Source: Bolinopsis microptera (lineage: Eukaryota > Ctenophora > Tentaculata > Lobata > Bolinopsidae). Taken from it: a stretch of DNA of 64,000 nt. Below the pieces are notes generated by a model. That model saw nothing but the letters and a program-made list of their open reading frames with translations. It made no database searches and had not been told where the DNA came from. The DNA lies in assembly GCF_026151205.1 (NCBI RefSeq), contig NC_087079.1, positions 16,005,445-16,069,444 of the forward strand, written 5' to 3'. Below are positions 1 to 9,876 of the stretch, piece by piece. The position numbers were made by a program, and so were the translations under genes. Positions within the stretch are counted from its first letter, which is position 1, and each line of letters starts with the position of its first letter.

Positions 1-2
1 TC

Positions 3-2012
3 GACAAGTTTCTCAAAAGCTCAATAAATATGGCAAAGGCTATGTGCTACACTAGAAAATTCGAAAAGTACAGCATGAACTCGAAAAAGACGTGGGAAGT
101 TATTAATGAACTCCGTGGTAAAACTACGTCTCGATGTAAGGACGATTTTGTCATAAACGGTCAGAGAGTTACCTGCAGACGAATAATTGCTAACAAATTT
201 TGTGAATATTTTACATCTCTTGCAAGTAATCTCAATAAAAATGTACTGACGAACAATAGTATTTCTCTGGAACCAATAGAATCATTTGCTCAGTTCATGT
301 CAAATTCAGTATCTGACTCCATTTATCTGGAAGAAACTAATAAAGACGAGATCATCGAGGTGATCAAAGATTTTCAAAATGGCAAGGCGAGTGACATACC
401 AATAATTGTTGTAAAGAAATCATCAAAGCTCATAGCTGGTACCTTGGCCAGGCTTTACAACACATGTATACAAAGTGGTACATTCCCGAGTATTTTTAAA
501 ACTGGTAAAGTTATTCCTATTTACAAGAAAGACAATAAGGAATGTATTGAAAACTATCGGCCTGTATCAATATTACCTTTATTTGGAAAAATTTTCGAGA
601 AGATCATTTACAAACGGCTCTATAATTTCTTCACATCTAAAGGTGTACTGACAGACTCACAGTTTGGATTTAGAAAAGGTCATTCCACCACTCATGCTCT
701 ACACAAATCTATAGACTCCGTTACAAAGACTCTAGCTGGCAATAAACATGTCTTAGGAATATTTATTGACTTAAGCAAAGCCTTCGACACCCTTGACCAC
801 AACATTCTTCTAAGCAAATTAAACTCCTATGGTATTAGGGGCACAGCACTTACCTTACTTAAAAGCTATTTGACTAACAGAAAGCAGTATGTTATGTATA
901 ACGATGTACCATCAGAAACATTGGATGTGAAATTTGGGGTACCACAGGGGTCAATTCTAGGGCCGTTACTCTTCCTACTGTATATGAACGATATAGTGAA
1001 CTGTTTTTCTGACAGTGAGGTGAAATTTGTACTTTATGCTGATGACACTAATATCTTTATATCAGGACCATCTAGAGAAGCAACATACAAAAAAGCAAAC
1101 TTAGTTCTTAAACATGTGTCGATTTACATGAAATGTAATCTACTCCATATCAATATGTCTAAATGTTGCTACATCCATTTTAAACCTGCCTCTGAATATG
1201 ATGAGACCTGTGCAAGGACCAGACCATTTGCTAACCTGCTAGATGAGTCTAGGTCAATATTCATCGATGGTAAGGTTATTACTAAAGTCAAGGATACCAA
1301 ATTCCTAGGTATTGTTATAGATAGTAAGTTAAACTGGGCTGCCCATATGCACTACATTCGTAAAAAACTTCGGTCCATGACTGGTGCAATCTGTAGAATT
1401 CGACACTCGATACCTGGTGAACTATATTTGAAAATATATAATGCTCTCTTTGAATCACATCTCAGTTATGGTATAAGTGTTTGGGGCGTTGTCCTTAAAG
1501 AACGATCAAATGACAGTCTTTTTATCACACAGAAGCACTGTGTAAGGATCCTTTTTGGTGATCTCGACTCATATTTAGATAAACAATCAACATGTGCACG
1601 TACTAGACCGTATGGTATGCAAAAATTAGACCATAAACACTTTGAAAAGGAGCATACAAAACCCATTTTTAATAGACTAAAAATTCTAACGGCTCAAAAC
1701 TTGTACAAATATCACTGCATTTTAGAATTCTCTAAGATTATCAAGTACCACTGCCCCTACTCCCTTTATGAGGCCATCAACATTTCAAACCGTGCAACGA
1801 GTCTAACTGTTATTCTTCTAAATAAATCAAATACCTTTTTGTTTAATGCAGCCAAGCTTTGGAACACAGTTCATAAAAAAATTTTAACTTCAAGCAATTG
1901 CCTAGAAACTTCCATTAACTTGATAAAATTGAGAACCAAAGCACTATTAGTACAATCACAGGCAGCTGACTTAAAAGATACCTGGACTCCAACCAATTTT
2001 AAATTACAGTAA
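3..2012 (+). CDS. non-LTR retrotransposon reverse transcriptase, 5' partial (copy A)
   Basis: The frame is open to the left edge; the first ATG is at 30 but the true start lies outside the window. From that ATG there are 660 residues without a stop. Seen: fingers region from about residue 100, RT motif A (DLSKAFDT, Asp at about 247), motif B (GVPQGS at about 303), the YADD catalytic box at residues 336-339, then a thumb/C-terminal region with repeated CARTR motifs and an EHTKPIFN motif shared with the other RT copies here. This is the RT of a CR1/L2/Jockey-like LINE, which copies its RNA into a nicked target; any endonuclease domain would lie upstream, outside the window. The uninterrupted frame and intact catalytic residues suggest a fairly young copy. 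The clade is inferred from motif style only. Confidence 0.9.
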   Translation, partial: DKFLKSSINMAKAMCYTRKFEKYSMNSKKTWEVINELRGKTTSRCKDDFVINGQRVTCRRIIANKFCEYFTSLASNLNKNVLTNNSISLEPIESFAQFMSNSVSDSIYLEETNKDEIIEVIKDFQNGKASDIPIIVVKKSSKLIAGTLARLYNTCIQSGTFPSIFKTGKVIPIYKKDNKECIENYRPVSILPLFGKIFEKIIYKRLYNFFTSKGVLTDSQFGFRKGHSTTHALHKSIDSVTKTLAGNKHVLGIFIDLSKAFDTLDHNILLSKLNSYGIRGTALTLLKSYLTNRKQYVMYNDVPSETLDVKFGVPQGSILGPLLFLLYMNDIVNCFSDSEVKFVLYADDTNIFISGPSREATYKKANLVLKHVSIYMKCNLLHINMSKCCYIHFKPASEYDETCARTRPFANLLDESRSIFIDGKVITKVKDTKFLGIVIDSKLNWAAHMHYIRKKLRSMTGAICRIRHSIPGELYLKIYNALFESHLSYGISVWGVVLKERSNDSLFITQKHCVRILFGDLDSYLDKQSTCARTRPYGMQKLDHKHFEKEHTKPIFNRLKILTAQNLYKYHCILEFSKIIKYHCPYSLYEAINISNRATSLTVILLNKSNTFLFNAAKLWNTVHKKILTSSNCLETSINLIKLRTKALLVQSQAADLKDTWTPTNFKLQ

Positions 2013-2300
2013 TTAAATTGCACATGCAGCAGCACACACCTAATATTACTATCATGATTGAACTATAAGCTGATAAGCTTTCAGATCCATTTTTAACCAC
2101 TTGATGTAATGTTTTTAATAATTAAATATTTTATTTTACAAATTTATATCAGATCGAACCTATATTTGATAATCGAACCTATATTCGATAATCAAACCTG
2201 TATTCGATAGTTAAATTTATGTGATAAATCGATATTGATATTATTATTGTTGAATGAAGTTAACTCCTGAGATAAATTTTATTAATTTTTAACAAAGGGA
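2013..2300 (+). other. 3' tail of LINE copy A with a short tandem repeat
   Basis: AT-rich non-coding sequence after the RT stop. At about 2150-2215 a degenerate ~19-bp unit (core gaacctatattcgata) repeats three to four times. I see no clear poly(A) tail or target duplication, so the element's 3' end is not placed. Confidence 0.45.
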
Positions 2301-2694
2301 CTTGGAGTATAAACGACCAAGTTCGCATAAATGCCTACCCAACCAAGAATTTAGGAGGCAAGGGTGGGTGCGTAAACTTTACGGTCTGCACTCTCCGATC
2401 CTGTATCACCCTGGATTCTTTTTGACGTATTTTTGTATTAGGTATATACCTTCTAATCCATTCTCTTGCTACTCCAAGTCCCCTAAGATATCTGGTAAAA
2501 AGGTCCTGCTAGTTATATATAAAATATATTTATGTTTGCTTTAATTGATACTAAATAAAATTGTTGTTTTCTTGAAATTTTTGTTTTCTTGCCTAGACAC
2601 TCTGATGACGAGCCTACTATCCACCCGGAATCAAGTATCTTTACAGTCTCTCTTGGTACTGCATGTCATGTTTCTTTCTCTGCTGCTAGTACAG
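2301..2694. other. non-coding stretch, no supported gene
   Basis: Unique-looking sequence between LINE copy A and the telomere-repeat element. A short open frame (2302-2544) has no recognisable domain and is most likely chance. Confidence 0.3.
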
Positions 2695-2928
2695 GTATTG
2701 ATGGGGTCGGGACTCTAGGGCGTAAGACTCTAGGGCGTAAGACTCTAGGGTCTTAGGGTTAGGGTTAGGGTAAGGGTTAGGGTTTGGGTTTGGGTTAGGG
2801 TTAGGGTTAGGGTTAGGGTTAGGATAAGGGTTAGGGTTAGGGTTAGGGTGATGGTTAGGGTTAGGGCGCCGCCCTAAAGTCTCACGCCCTAGAGTCTTAC
2901 GCCCTAGAGTCCCGGACCCGTATCGATG
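2695..2928. mobile_element. inverted-repeat element carrying interstitial telomere repeats
   Basis: About 120 bp of (TTAGGG)n and variants (roughly 2750-2865) is flanked by inverted copies of a ~50-bp sequence with repeated gactctagggcgtaa. The outermost bases are gtattgatg on the left (2695-2703) and gtatcgatg on the right (2920-2928), a 9-bp near-duplication with one mismatch. I read the element as 2704-2919, moved by a transposase that makes 9-bp duplications (MULE-like), with telomeric repeats as its core. The telomeric repeats and inverted arms are seen; mobility is inferred. Confidence 0.6.
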
Positions 2929-3042
2929 AGCACAAGCAACTATGTGACCCAGGATCATTATTTGTAATGACTCGTCGTAGCCAAGCACTGTTCCGCCATG
3001 TATCGATGCAGGCGATATTAAATGTACTTGTACCATTAATTT

Positions 3043-3613
3043 TTAATTCTTGGAGCTGGAGAGCGTCCAGAGGCGGTTTACCCGTCTGATTGACGAGGTG
3101 GGTACTCTTCCATACAGTCGTCGACTGGAAATCCTCAATTTAACAACGCTGGCAGAGCGGCGAATACGTGGGGACCTCATTGAATCTTTTAAAATGATAA
3201 GTGGTTTGGCCAATTACGGAGCTGGTTTGTTCAGTTTGAGCAGATCTGGTCTTAATGTGGTATCAAACAGTAGATGCAGTAAAAGTAGCAGTAAAATGTA
3301 GAAAGTCCACAGTTCTTTTCTTCCGGAGAGAGTGAGACCATATTGGAACAAACTCCCCTCAGATGTCAAGAATTGTGGCCTGGGACTGTGTTAAGTTTTA
3401 AAATAAGATTAGAGGCTTTCAAAAAAGAGACTATTTTAAACGGATCTGTAAATGATAGTCATTTTTGGTAAGTTTCGGACGAAGTATTAGGAAAGATCGA
3501 GGGATTAAATTATGCTACTAATAAAGAGAAGCACAATGAATATCTTGTGTGTAATCCTCATGTTGCTAAAAAACGCTTTATCAACTTATATAGTAGTGGA
3601 AAGTATGTAAATT
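3043..3613 (+). pseudogene. RT C-terminal fragment of another LINE (CR1-like)
   Basis: Translation from about 3045 gives the typical thumb/C-terminal signature of CR1-like RTs: LESVQRRFTRLI, then LPYSRRLEILNL, then RRIRGDLIESFK. After an in-frame stop at about 3300 the similarity continues in nearby frames with RPYWNKLPSDV and a final piece ending KKRFINLYSSGKYVN. The catalytic RT domain is absent, so this is a 5'-truncated, mutated copy. It belongs to a different family from copies A, B and C, which carry CAR(T/S)R and EHTKP motifs. Confidence 0.75.
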
Positions 3614-4481
3614 AGATTCATTTAAACTTGGTTGTTTAGGCCAATATATTAAAGATAATTTTTAAACTTTAGTAAATATATTTTTGATGATGTGTGATGA
3701 TGTTTGTGTCATTATATTTTGATTTTGATTTGATTTGATTTGAGTGAAAAGTGTGACTTAATTGACGATGTCAATTCATCTCAGCTCGGCGCGGCACAGT
3801 AGCGCATCTCGCCGATCTAAAGAGGCTGTGAGAAGCCTCATTGAGTGCGCGGCGCGGCACAGTAACGCATCGCGCTACAAAGTGTGACTGGAAAAAAAGT
3901 GCACAATATTTATTATTTACGTACAATGTTTTTTATAAATAAGTGGAATTTGTGCATGGTAAAAATTGATAGTCATTTTTGGTAAGTTTCGGACGAAGTA
4001 TTAGGAAAGATCGAGGGATTAAATTATGCTACTAATAAAGAGAAGCACAATGAATATCTTGTGTGTAATCCTCATGTTGCTAAAAAACGCTTTATCAACT
4101 TATATAGTAGTGGAAAGTATGTCAATTAGATTCATTTAAACTTGGTTGTTTAGGCCAATATATTAAAGATAATTTTTAAACTTTAGTAAATATATTTTTG
4201 ATGATGTGTGATGATGTTTGTGTCATTATATTTTGATTTTGATTTGATTTGATTTGAGTGAAAAGTGTGACTTAATTGATGATGTCAATTCATCTCAGCT
4301 CGGCGCGGCACAGTAGCGCATCTCGCCGATCTAAAGAGGCTGTGAGAAGCCTCATTGAGTGCGCGGCGCGGCACAGTAACGCATCGCGCTACAAAGTGTG
4401 ACTGGAAAAAAAGTGCACAATATTTATTATTTACGTACAATGTTTTTTATAAATAAGTGGGATTTGTGCATGGTAAAAATT
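3454..4481. repeat. 514-bp direct tandem duplication
   Basis: Copy 1 is 3454-3967 and copy 2 about 3968-4481; they differ at only a few positions seen by eye (for example near 3612/4126). The unit starts in the last codons of the LINE fragment and includes its tail plus a GC-rich stretch with two versions of a gcgcggcacagta motif. It looks like a recent unequal-crossover or replication-slippage product. Confidence 0.9.
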
Positions 4482-6390
4482 GACGATTTATTTGACCAAT
4501 GCAGGGCTGCACATCAACAATAAATGAATCCAGAAAATTGCGGAAAATAACTTTGCAACGGAGGAATTTCACTGCAATTAATTAACACATGGCTAGCGTC
4601 GCGCGCAGCATAGCAGACACTTCCACTTAATTATAGGGGAGCGGTCTATATAATATTGCAAAGGAGCAGACTTTTGTCGTCACCGCAGCTGTCCATCGGG
4701 CCACCTTATATATCCAAACCCAATTACTTATTTCCTACGATCTTTTTGCCTTCGGCAAGAGTAGGGAAAAATTGATTTAAAATGTGAATAAATCAATTAT
4801 TGTAAAAAACTATTACTGTGTTCGGTCGCGCATTTTTTAGTTTATGGCCTGTAATTTTTATAAAATCAGTTATTTTTATATAGTTTTTGTTGGATGATAA
4901 TTAATCACTCTACACTCGACTGTCACGTGACTTTTTCAACTCGTTCTCTAGCTGGTCCTGAACGACTATTCGAAACCCTAACCCTCTTATCTGATCCTTC
5001 ACATAGCCATGTGTCTACGCGTACTGCGTGACGCGCTTGTTTCACAAGTAGTAGTCGCGCGCTACTGCAAGCGAGAGGGCTCTGGTTAGAGCAAATCTGA
5101 TCCCAACCCTAACCCTAACCCAATCCTTAACAAAAGCATTAGCTGAAACCCTAACCCTAACGAGAAATTAGACTAACTTCCTTATACGGTCATATCACGT
5201 GATCGAGACAGTTTTTCGCCTATATCTCGTCAGGGGAGCATTTTAACCCTATGTCATGGGGGGTGATTCGGAATGAGCGTCCGAAAATACATCTATTGAA
5301 GTTGGTTTCAACTGTCGGGGGCCCTTTTAGAACAATCTCGAAGATCGACTGTAGAGTGATTTAGTACGCTCGGTTTTTGTTATGTTATTATTTGCTTAGG
5401 AAAACAAATTTTAGGAAAACAAATTTAAATTTTGGTATTTATTAATAACAATCAAAACATATCATATCATAAAAATAAAGCCGCGCGTTGGTTGACTGCC
5501 TCAGTAAGGTGAATAATATAAGCTCGATGGTGCCCTGCGCATTTACAGAACCTCATGCGGCGATCACATGATCATGAGGACCTGTGAGCGCCAAATTTAA
5601 TTTAAAGTTTTTAGAAATCATACATCACTACGAGTTACTCATGCTTTTTTAATTTTTATAGGAGTGTAGATTGTCAGGTATTTCATTCATTCATACTTAG
5701 TCGGTTTAAAGCTGTTATATTTATGTTTAGAACTCACTATTGTTTAAACTATGAAAGCAGAACGGAGGTAATGGACAATATACCGACGACAATACCAAGG
5801 ACCCGAGTGCCACAATGACTTTTCCGGATCCGTTTTTACCGAGGGCTTATCCACCCGTTACTCATGCTGCATGTATAGTCTGATAATATTTATTTGTTTT
5901 ATTCTATAACAAGCATTCTGTAAATTGGAGTGTTGTATTTCGCAATTATAATCTTTTGTGTGCCAAGTTCGTTTATAAAATCTTATCATATAATAAAATT
6001 GATCCAATAATCTTAGAGGAACGGTATATATATCATAGCTCATCGTTATTAAAATCCGAATGGATGAATTAATCAAGTAATGTTCCCTTTCAACACAACT
6101 AAACAACAAACAAATGCTTGCTCACCAGTGGTGACGCAATCGTAGGGGCATGCAGTTATTTCGGATAACTCTCACCCCGACGACAGCGTCGAAAAATAAT
6201 CAAATTATGCATTTGCGCCATACTGGACACATTTTATATTTAATATTCTACAATTTGTAGAAATTAGTGTTATCTTCTGCAGTAAGCTTAACTGGCGAGC
6301 AAGCATCGTCCCACTCGGCCGGGACGAAAATACCGAGTCCAATCACAGAAAGTTAACCATAAACTAATGATAAATATAAGAGCTCGGACA
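4482..6390. other. non-coding stretch with short telomere-like tracts
   Basis: No gene supported. Short ccctaaccctaa tracts occur near 4975, 5104 and 5150. A repeat at about 5001-5095 recurs at 53986-54053. The minus-strand open frame 5858-6109 has no recognisable domain. Confidence 0.4.
5001..5095. repeat. dispersed repeat, copy 1
   Basis: The block containing gtctacgcgtactg, gtgacgcgcttgtttca and gcgagagggc recurs at 53986-54053. Copy 1 has an extra ~27 bp (acaagtagtagtcgcgcg and following) in the middle. Possibly a short non-autonomous element; class unknown. Confidence 0.6.
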
Positions 6391-6634
6391 TCAACAAAAA
6401 TCACACACTCCAGACGACGGGGGAAGAGAGGAAAGAAAGCTGCTGGGCTCAACAAATTTTGATAATTGTAAACAAATTTGTTCTTGTGCCCTATAATAAT
6501 TTGGTATTGAGGTATGACCCTGTACTGTGCGTGATGGTGAAAGTGAAAGTGAATGTGAATCTATAATGCGAACGAAGTGAGTTGTGGCCAAAAGATTCTT
6601 CAATTTTAAAATAAACAAGTCAAAGGACTCTGTT

Positions 6635-8190
6635 TTAAAACACAAGCTCATTCTTATCGAAGTTTAATTCTGTCCATTCTAATTCTTCGTACCTGGACTG
6701 TATCTTGAGTAGCTCACTTTTCAGTGTTACTTTAACTAAGTTTGTTGACTTAGTAAAGCTTATCAAACTGTCAATTTTTCGACAGTCGTTCCACATTTTT
6801 GTTGATTGATAAATGAAAGAGGAGGATGGGTTCGGGGTGATGAACTGGTCTGAACGTCTTTGTGATGGTGATCTGTGGAGTAAAGATAGGAGTGAGATTG
6901 GAGATTCTAATCTGACAATTTTGAACAGTTCTAATAGACATGTGTATTTGTACAGGTTGTGGACGGTAAGAAGGCCGTTCTTGTTAAACAACGGCTTTGT
7001 ATGCTCTTTTTCAAAGAATTCCCTTCCTAGGATTTGTTCATCTATACAACGTGTTCTGGCACATGTTCTAAACTTATCTAGATATGCTTCAAGGTCACCA
7101 AATAGTATTCTGATACATTTTTTCTGAGTGATGAAGATAGGTTGAAGCATATTGTTACTCGACCCACCCCATACCGATATTCCAAATCTTAGGTGAGACT
7201 CAAATAACGTGTGGTACAATTCTTTATGGTGTTTTTTCGGGATAACATGTCGTATTCTACTGAGTCTTCCGATCTCACATCTAAGTTTCGAGTTGAGGGC
7301 TCTTATTTGAACATCCCATTTTAGCTTTTCGTCAATAATAACACCTAAAAACTTGGTCTCTTTAACTTGCTTTATTACCGTATTATTCAGAGTTAGTATG
7401 TATTCTGATTCGTTATCTGCCTCATTATCAGTAGCTGTACGTGACGGCTTGAAGTGAATGTAGCAGCATTTCTTTATATTTATATGTAATAGGTTGCATT
7501 TCATGTACTGGTGTAACAAACGGAGAATTTCGTTTGCTCTTTCATACAGTTTTTTTCTACATTCATCTACTACAAATATGTTTGTGTCATCTGCAAATAG
7601 TATGAACTTGCCCAGATCAGTTGTTCTAAATAAGTCGTTAACATATATTATAAATAGCAGGGGTCCGAGACAAGAGCCTTGTGGAACTCCAAAGAGAACA
7701 GGCAGCTTGTCAGACTCTTCGCCCAGTACAGAGACATATTGATATCTATTAGAGAGATAACTAGCGATGAGTCTATTGGCGTTTCCACGTATTCCATAGT
7801 TGTCTAGCTTATTAAGTAGTTTTTCATGTGAGATCGTGTCAAACGCTTTAGATAGGTCAATAAATATTCCAAGCACATGCAGTTTTTTGCTAAGACAGGA
7901 TTCTATGTAATTCACTGAGGAGTTGAGGGCATGGCTTGTGGAATGATTTTTTCTAAATCCGTACTGGTTCTCGTAAATCATTTTCTGGGACTGAAAGAAG
8001 CTATACAGTCTGTTGTAAATAATTTTTTCAAATATCTTACCAAAAACAGCTAAGGTTGATACTGGCCTATAGTTTTCCAGCAATTCCTCATTATCCTTCT
8101 TATAGATCGGACTGATTCTCCCAGTCTTTAAATCATCTGGGAATACTTCATTCCTCATGCATTCATTGTATAATAAAGATAGTAATGGTC
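6635..8190 (-). pseudogene. non-LTR reverse transcriptase (copy B), 5' part of ORF2 deleted
   Basis: The frame runs leftward from about 8190 (open before the ATG at 8158) to the stop at 6635. Seen: the ENYRPVS motif near the start, motif A with DLSKAFDT, motif B with GVPQGSCLGPLL, catalytic FADDTNIF, then a C-terminal region with CARTR and EHTKPLFN. It is homologous to copy A but clearly diverged. The RT begins abruptly, with the fingers N-terminus and whole endonuclease missing, directly after a PHD-like ORF in another frame. That is best explained by one internal deletion at about 8190-8200, so the element is not autonomous. Confidence 0.85.
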
Positions 8191-8528
8191 ATGCTGTTGA
8201 CGTTTTTCTGATTGAGTCCGTTCATAGTTAGACAGTCTATGTGCCAATATTGCTTGCACTTTACACAGTCAATCTTCCATGACGATATTGACTTATTGCA
8301 TGGACATTTTGTCTTGTCCCTGTGTGAACTGTCAATCTTTGGGAGTGTTACATCACTGTCTACAACAATAGTCTCACAAGATCCATCTTTTCCCTTCACC
8401 TCTAGTCCTGGAGTGTTGGTCTTGATCCGGGACTTTGCCTTTTTGTCCGCAGGGGAAGGAATTCGTGACATATTTGTATTAGATGAGGCTCTCTTGTTAT
8501 TCTTGTTGTTGTCACCCATACTCAGCAA
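8163..8528 (-). CDS. PHD-finger-like N-terminal ORF of LINE copy B (truncated)
   Basis: An ORF of 121 residues reading leftward from 8528. The first ~75 residues are polar and basic (N/K/S-rich, with KKAKSR). Then a zinc-finger-like segment: CPCNKSISSW, DCVKCKQYWHIDC, spaced like a PHD finger (C-x-C, C-x2-C, W-H-x2-C). PHD-like domains occur in the ORF1 or N-terminal regions of some CR1/L2-type LINEs and are thought to bind RNP or chromatin. The last ~10 residues (MTITIFIIQ) are out-of-frame RT sequence, marking the deletion junction. Function is inferred from the cysteine pattern only. Confidence 0.6.
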   Translation of the reverse strand: MLSMGDNNKNNKRASSNTNMSRIPSPADKKAKSRIKTNTPGLEVKGKDGSCETIVVDSDVTLPKIDSSHRDKTKCPCNKSISSWKIDCVKCKQYWHIDCLTMNGLNQKNVNSMTITIFIIQ

Positions 8529-9300
8529 AAGTTAAAACAAACAGCCAGCAAAAGTCAAAACGATCAGCTGTTAAAGCAACGTGTAAACTTACGGCACCCC
8601 TTTGAGGGAATTACGACATACTTTCCCTGAACTCAAATTATTTGTTATATAGCAGCGCCGAAAGTTTTAAGTGAAACAAAAATATTTAGCAAAGTGAAAC
8701 AAAAATATTTTTATTTGCCGCTGCATGCACTGGACAGGTCATTTACAAATTTAAAGTTACTTCACCCTCAAGCATAATCCAACAAATAAAAAAACCAAAT
8801 AAAAGACATGATCAGCATTTCACAAATGTACCAAACACACGACAAGGACAAAAACATAAATAGTCACTATAGATAACAAATAACTTTGGTTTACTAAAAA
8901 CGCAGAATGCAATTTGATTTCCTTTGAACGTGTATGATCTGAAAACGTTTTTTTAAACGTGCTTATGATATTAATTAATTTATTATTTTTTCAATGTTTC
9001 TATTGTTAAGTGCATATATAATACCCTTTACCATGTAGTTTAGTGTATCAAGTCTTTACAATTTTTTTTCGCGCGCAAAAAGTGGCATGCAACGTATGTC
9101 AACAGTTTTCTATGGTTTGGAACCTAAATGTGGATTGCTTTTCATGTTTTCTTGTATCCTGGCTTGTTTTCTTGGCACACCTGTGCATTTTAAGTTGTTG
9201 TGCCACTATAATCTATAAGTTTAAATTATTATTATTATTTTGTAATATCTATTAGAAAATGCAGTGGTCCCAAAACTTTGCTACCCACAGCAATATGTGA
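8529..9300. other. non-coding, includes 5' region of LINE copy B
   Basis: Probable 5' UTR of copy B (8529-8600) followed by AT-rich sequence with no supported gene. A 40-bp repeat family member lies at 8632-8675. Confidence 0.4.
8632..8675. repeat. dispersed ~40-bp repeat, copy 1
   Basis: caaattatttgttatatag followed by cagcgccgaaagttttaa. Closely related 40-mers are at 26670-26712 and 53284-53326. Confidence 0.6.
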
Positions 9301-9415
9301 TTTGGATCAGTGGCGTAATATTGCCTGTTAGCGCCCCCGCCGAAAATGCGCCCCCTTTTGGCGCCCCCTGCACAGCAGGGTTAGTGGGGCCCTTTGTTAT
9401 GCCACTGATTTGGAC
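9300..9415. mobile_element. 100-bp hAT-like MITE
   Basis: The element 9308-9407 has inverted ends cagtggcgtaat and ttatgccactg. It is flanked by an 8-bp near-duplication, atttggat at 9300-9307 and atttggac at 9408-9415 (7 of 8). Terminal CAGTG and 8-bp duplications are typical of hAT MITEs. The interior is GC-rich (gcgccccc repeats). Confidence 0.7.
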
Positions 9416-9876
9416 CCTAACCTTATATTATAAATAAAACACTCCTAGATCATAAATGCTCAGTGCAGGGTTTTTTGTTGGACTGCTTATTGCAGTGATG
9501 TGAGCATTTGAAATATACTGTAAAATAACATGGAAGGTATGTTTTCCAAGTTGTGGGATTTTTCTTTTCATTTTTAATAAATTCCAAGCTAATTTAGAAA
9601 TGTTTACTGTTTTATTAAATTTATTGGATCGTTGTACTATGTACATTGTAAAGGTGTCTAACCTTGATTTAATTAAACGTATATATATTGTTTTTAGCTC
9701 AAAAGGTAAACGTCATAAGGTTGTGAGTTTCTATGTCAGTTGATAAATACTTCATTGTCATTTGATAAATACTTCAGTTGATAAATACTTCATTTTCAAA
9801 TTTATTGAAACCTAAATGTTATTTCTTATTATCATTGAAATCCTAATCAATTTTTCATATAATAATATGACAGAGT

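Noticed and set aside
2686-3036. 116-residue minus-strand frame rich in PNPNPN
   Set aside because: It is a read-through of the telomere repeats inside the inverted-repeat element, with no independent coding evidence.
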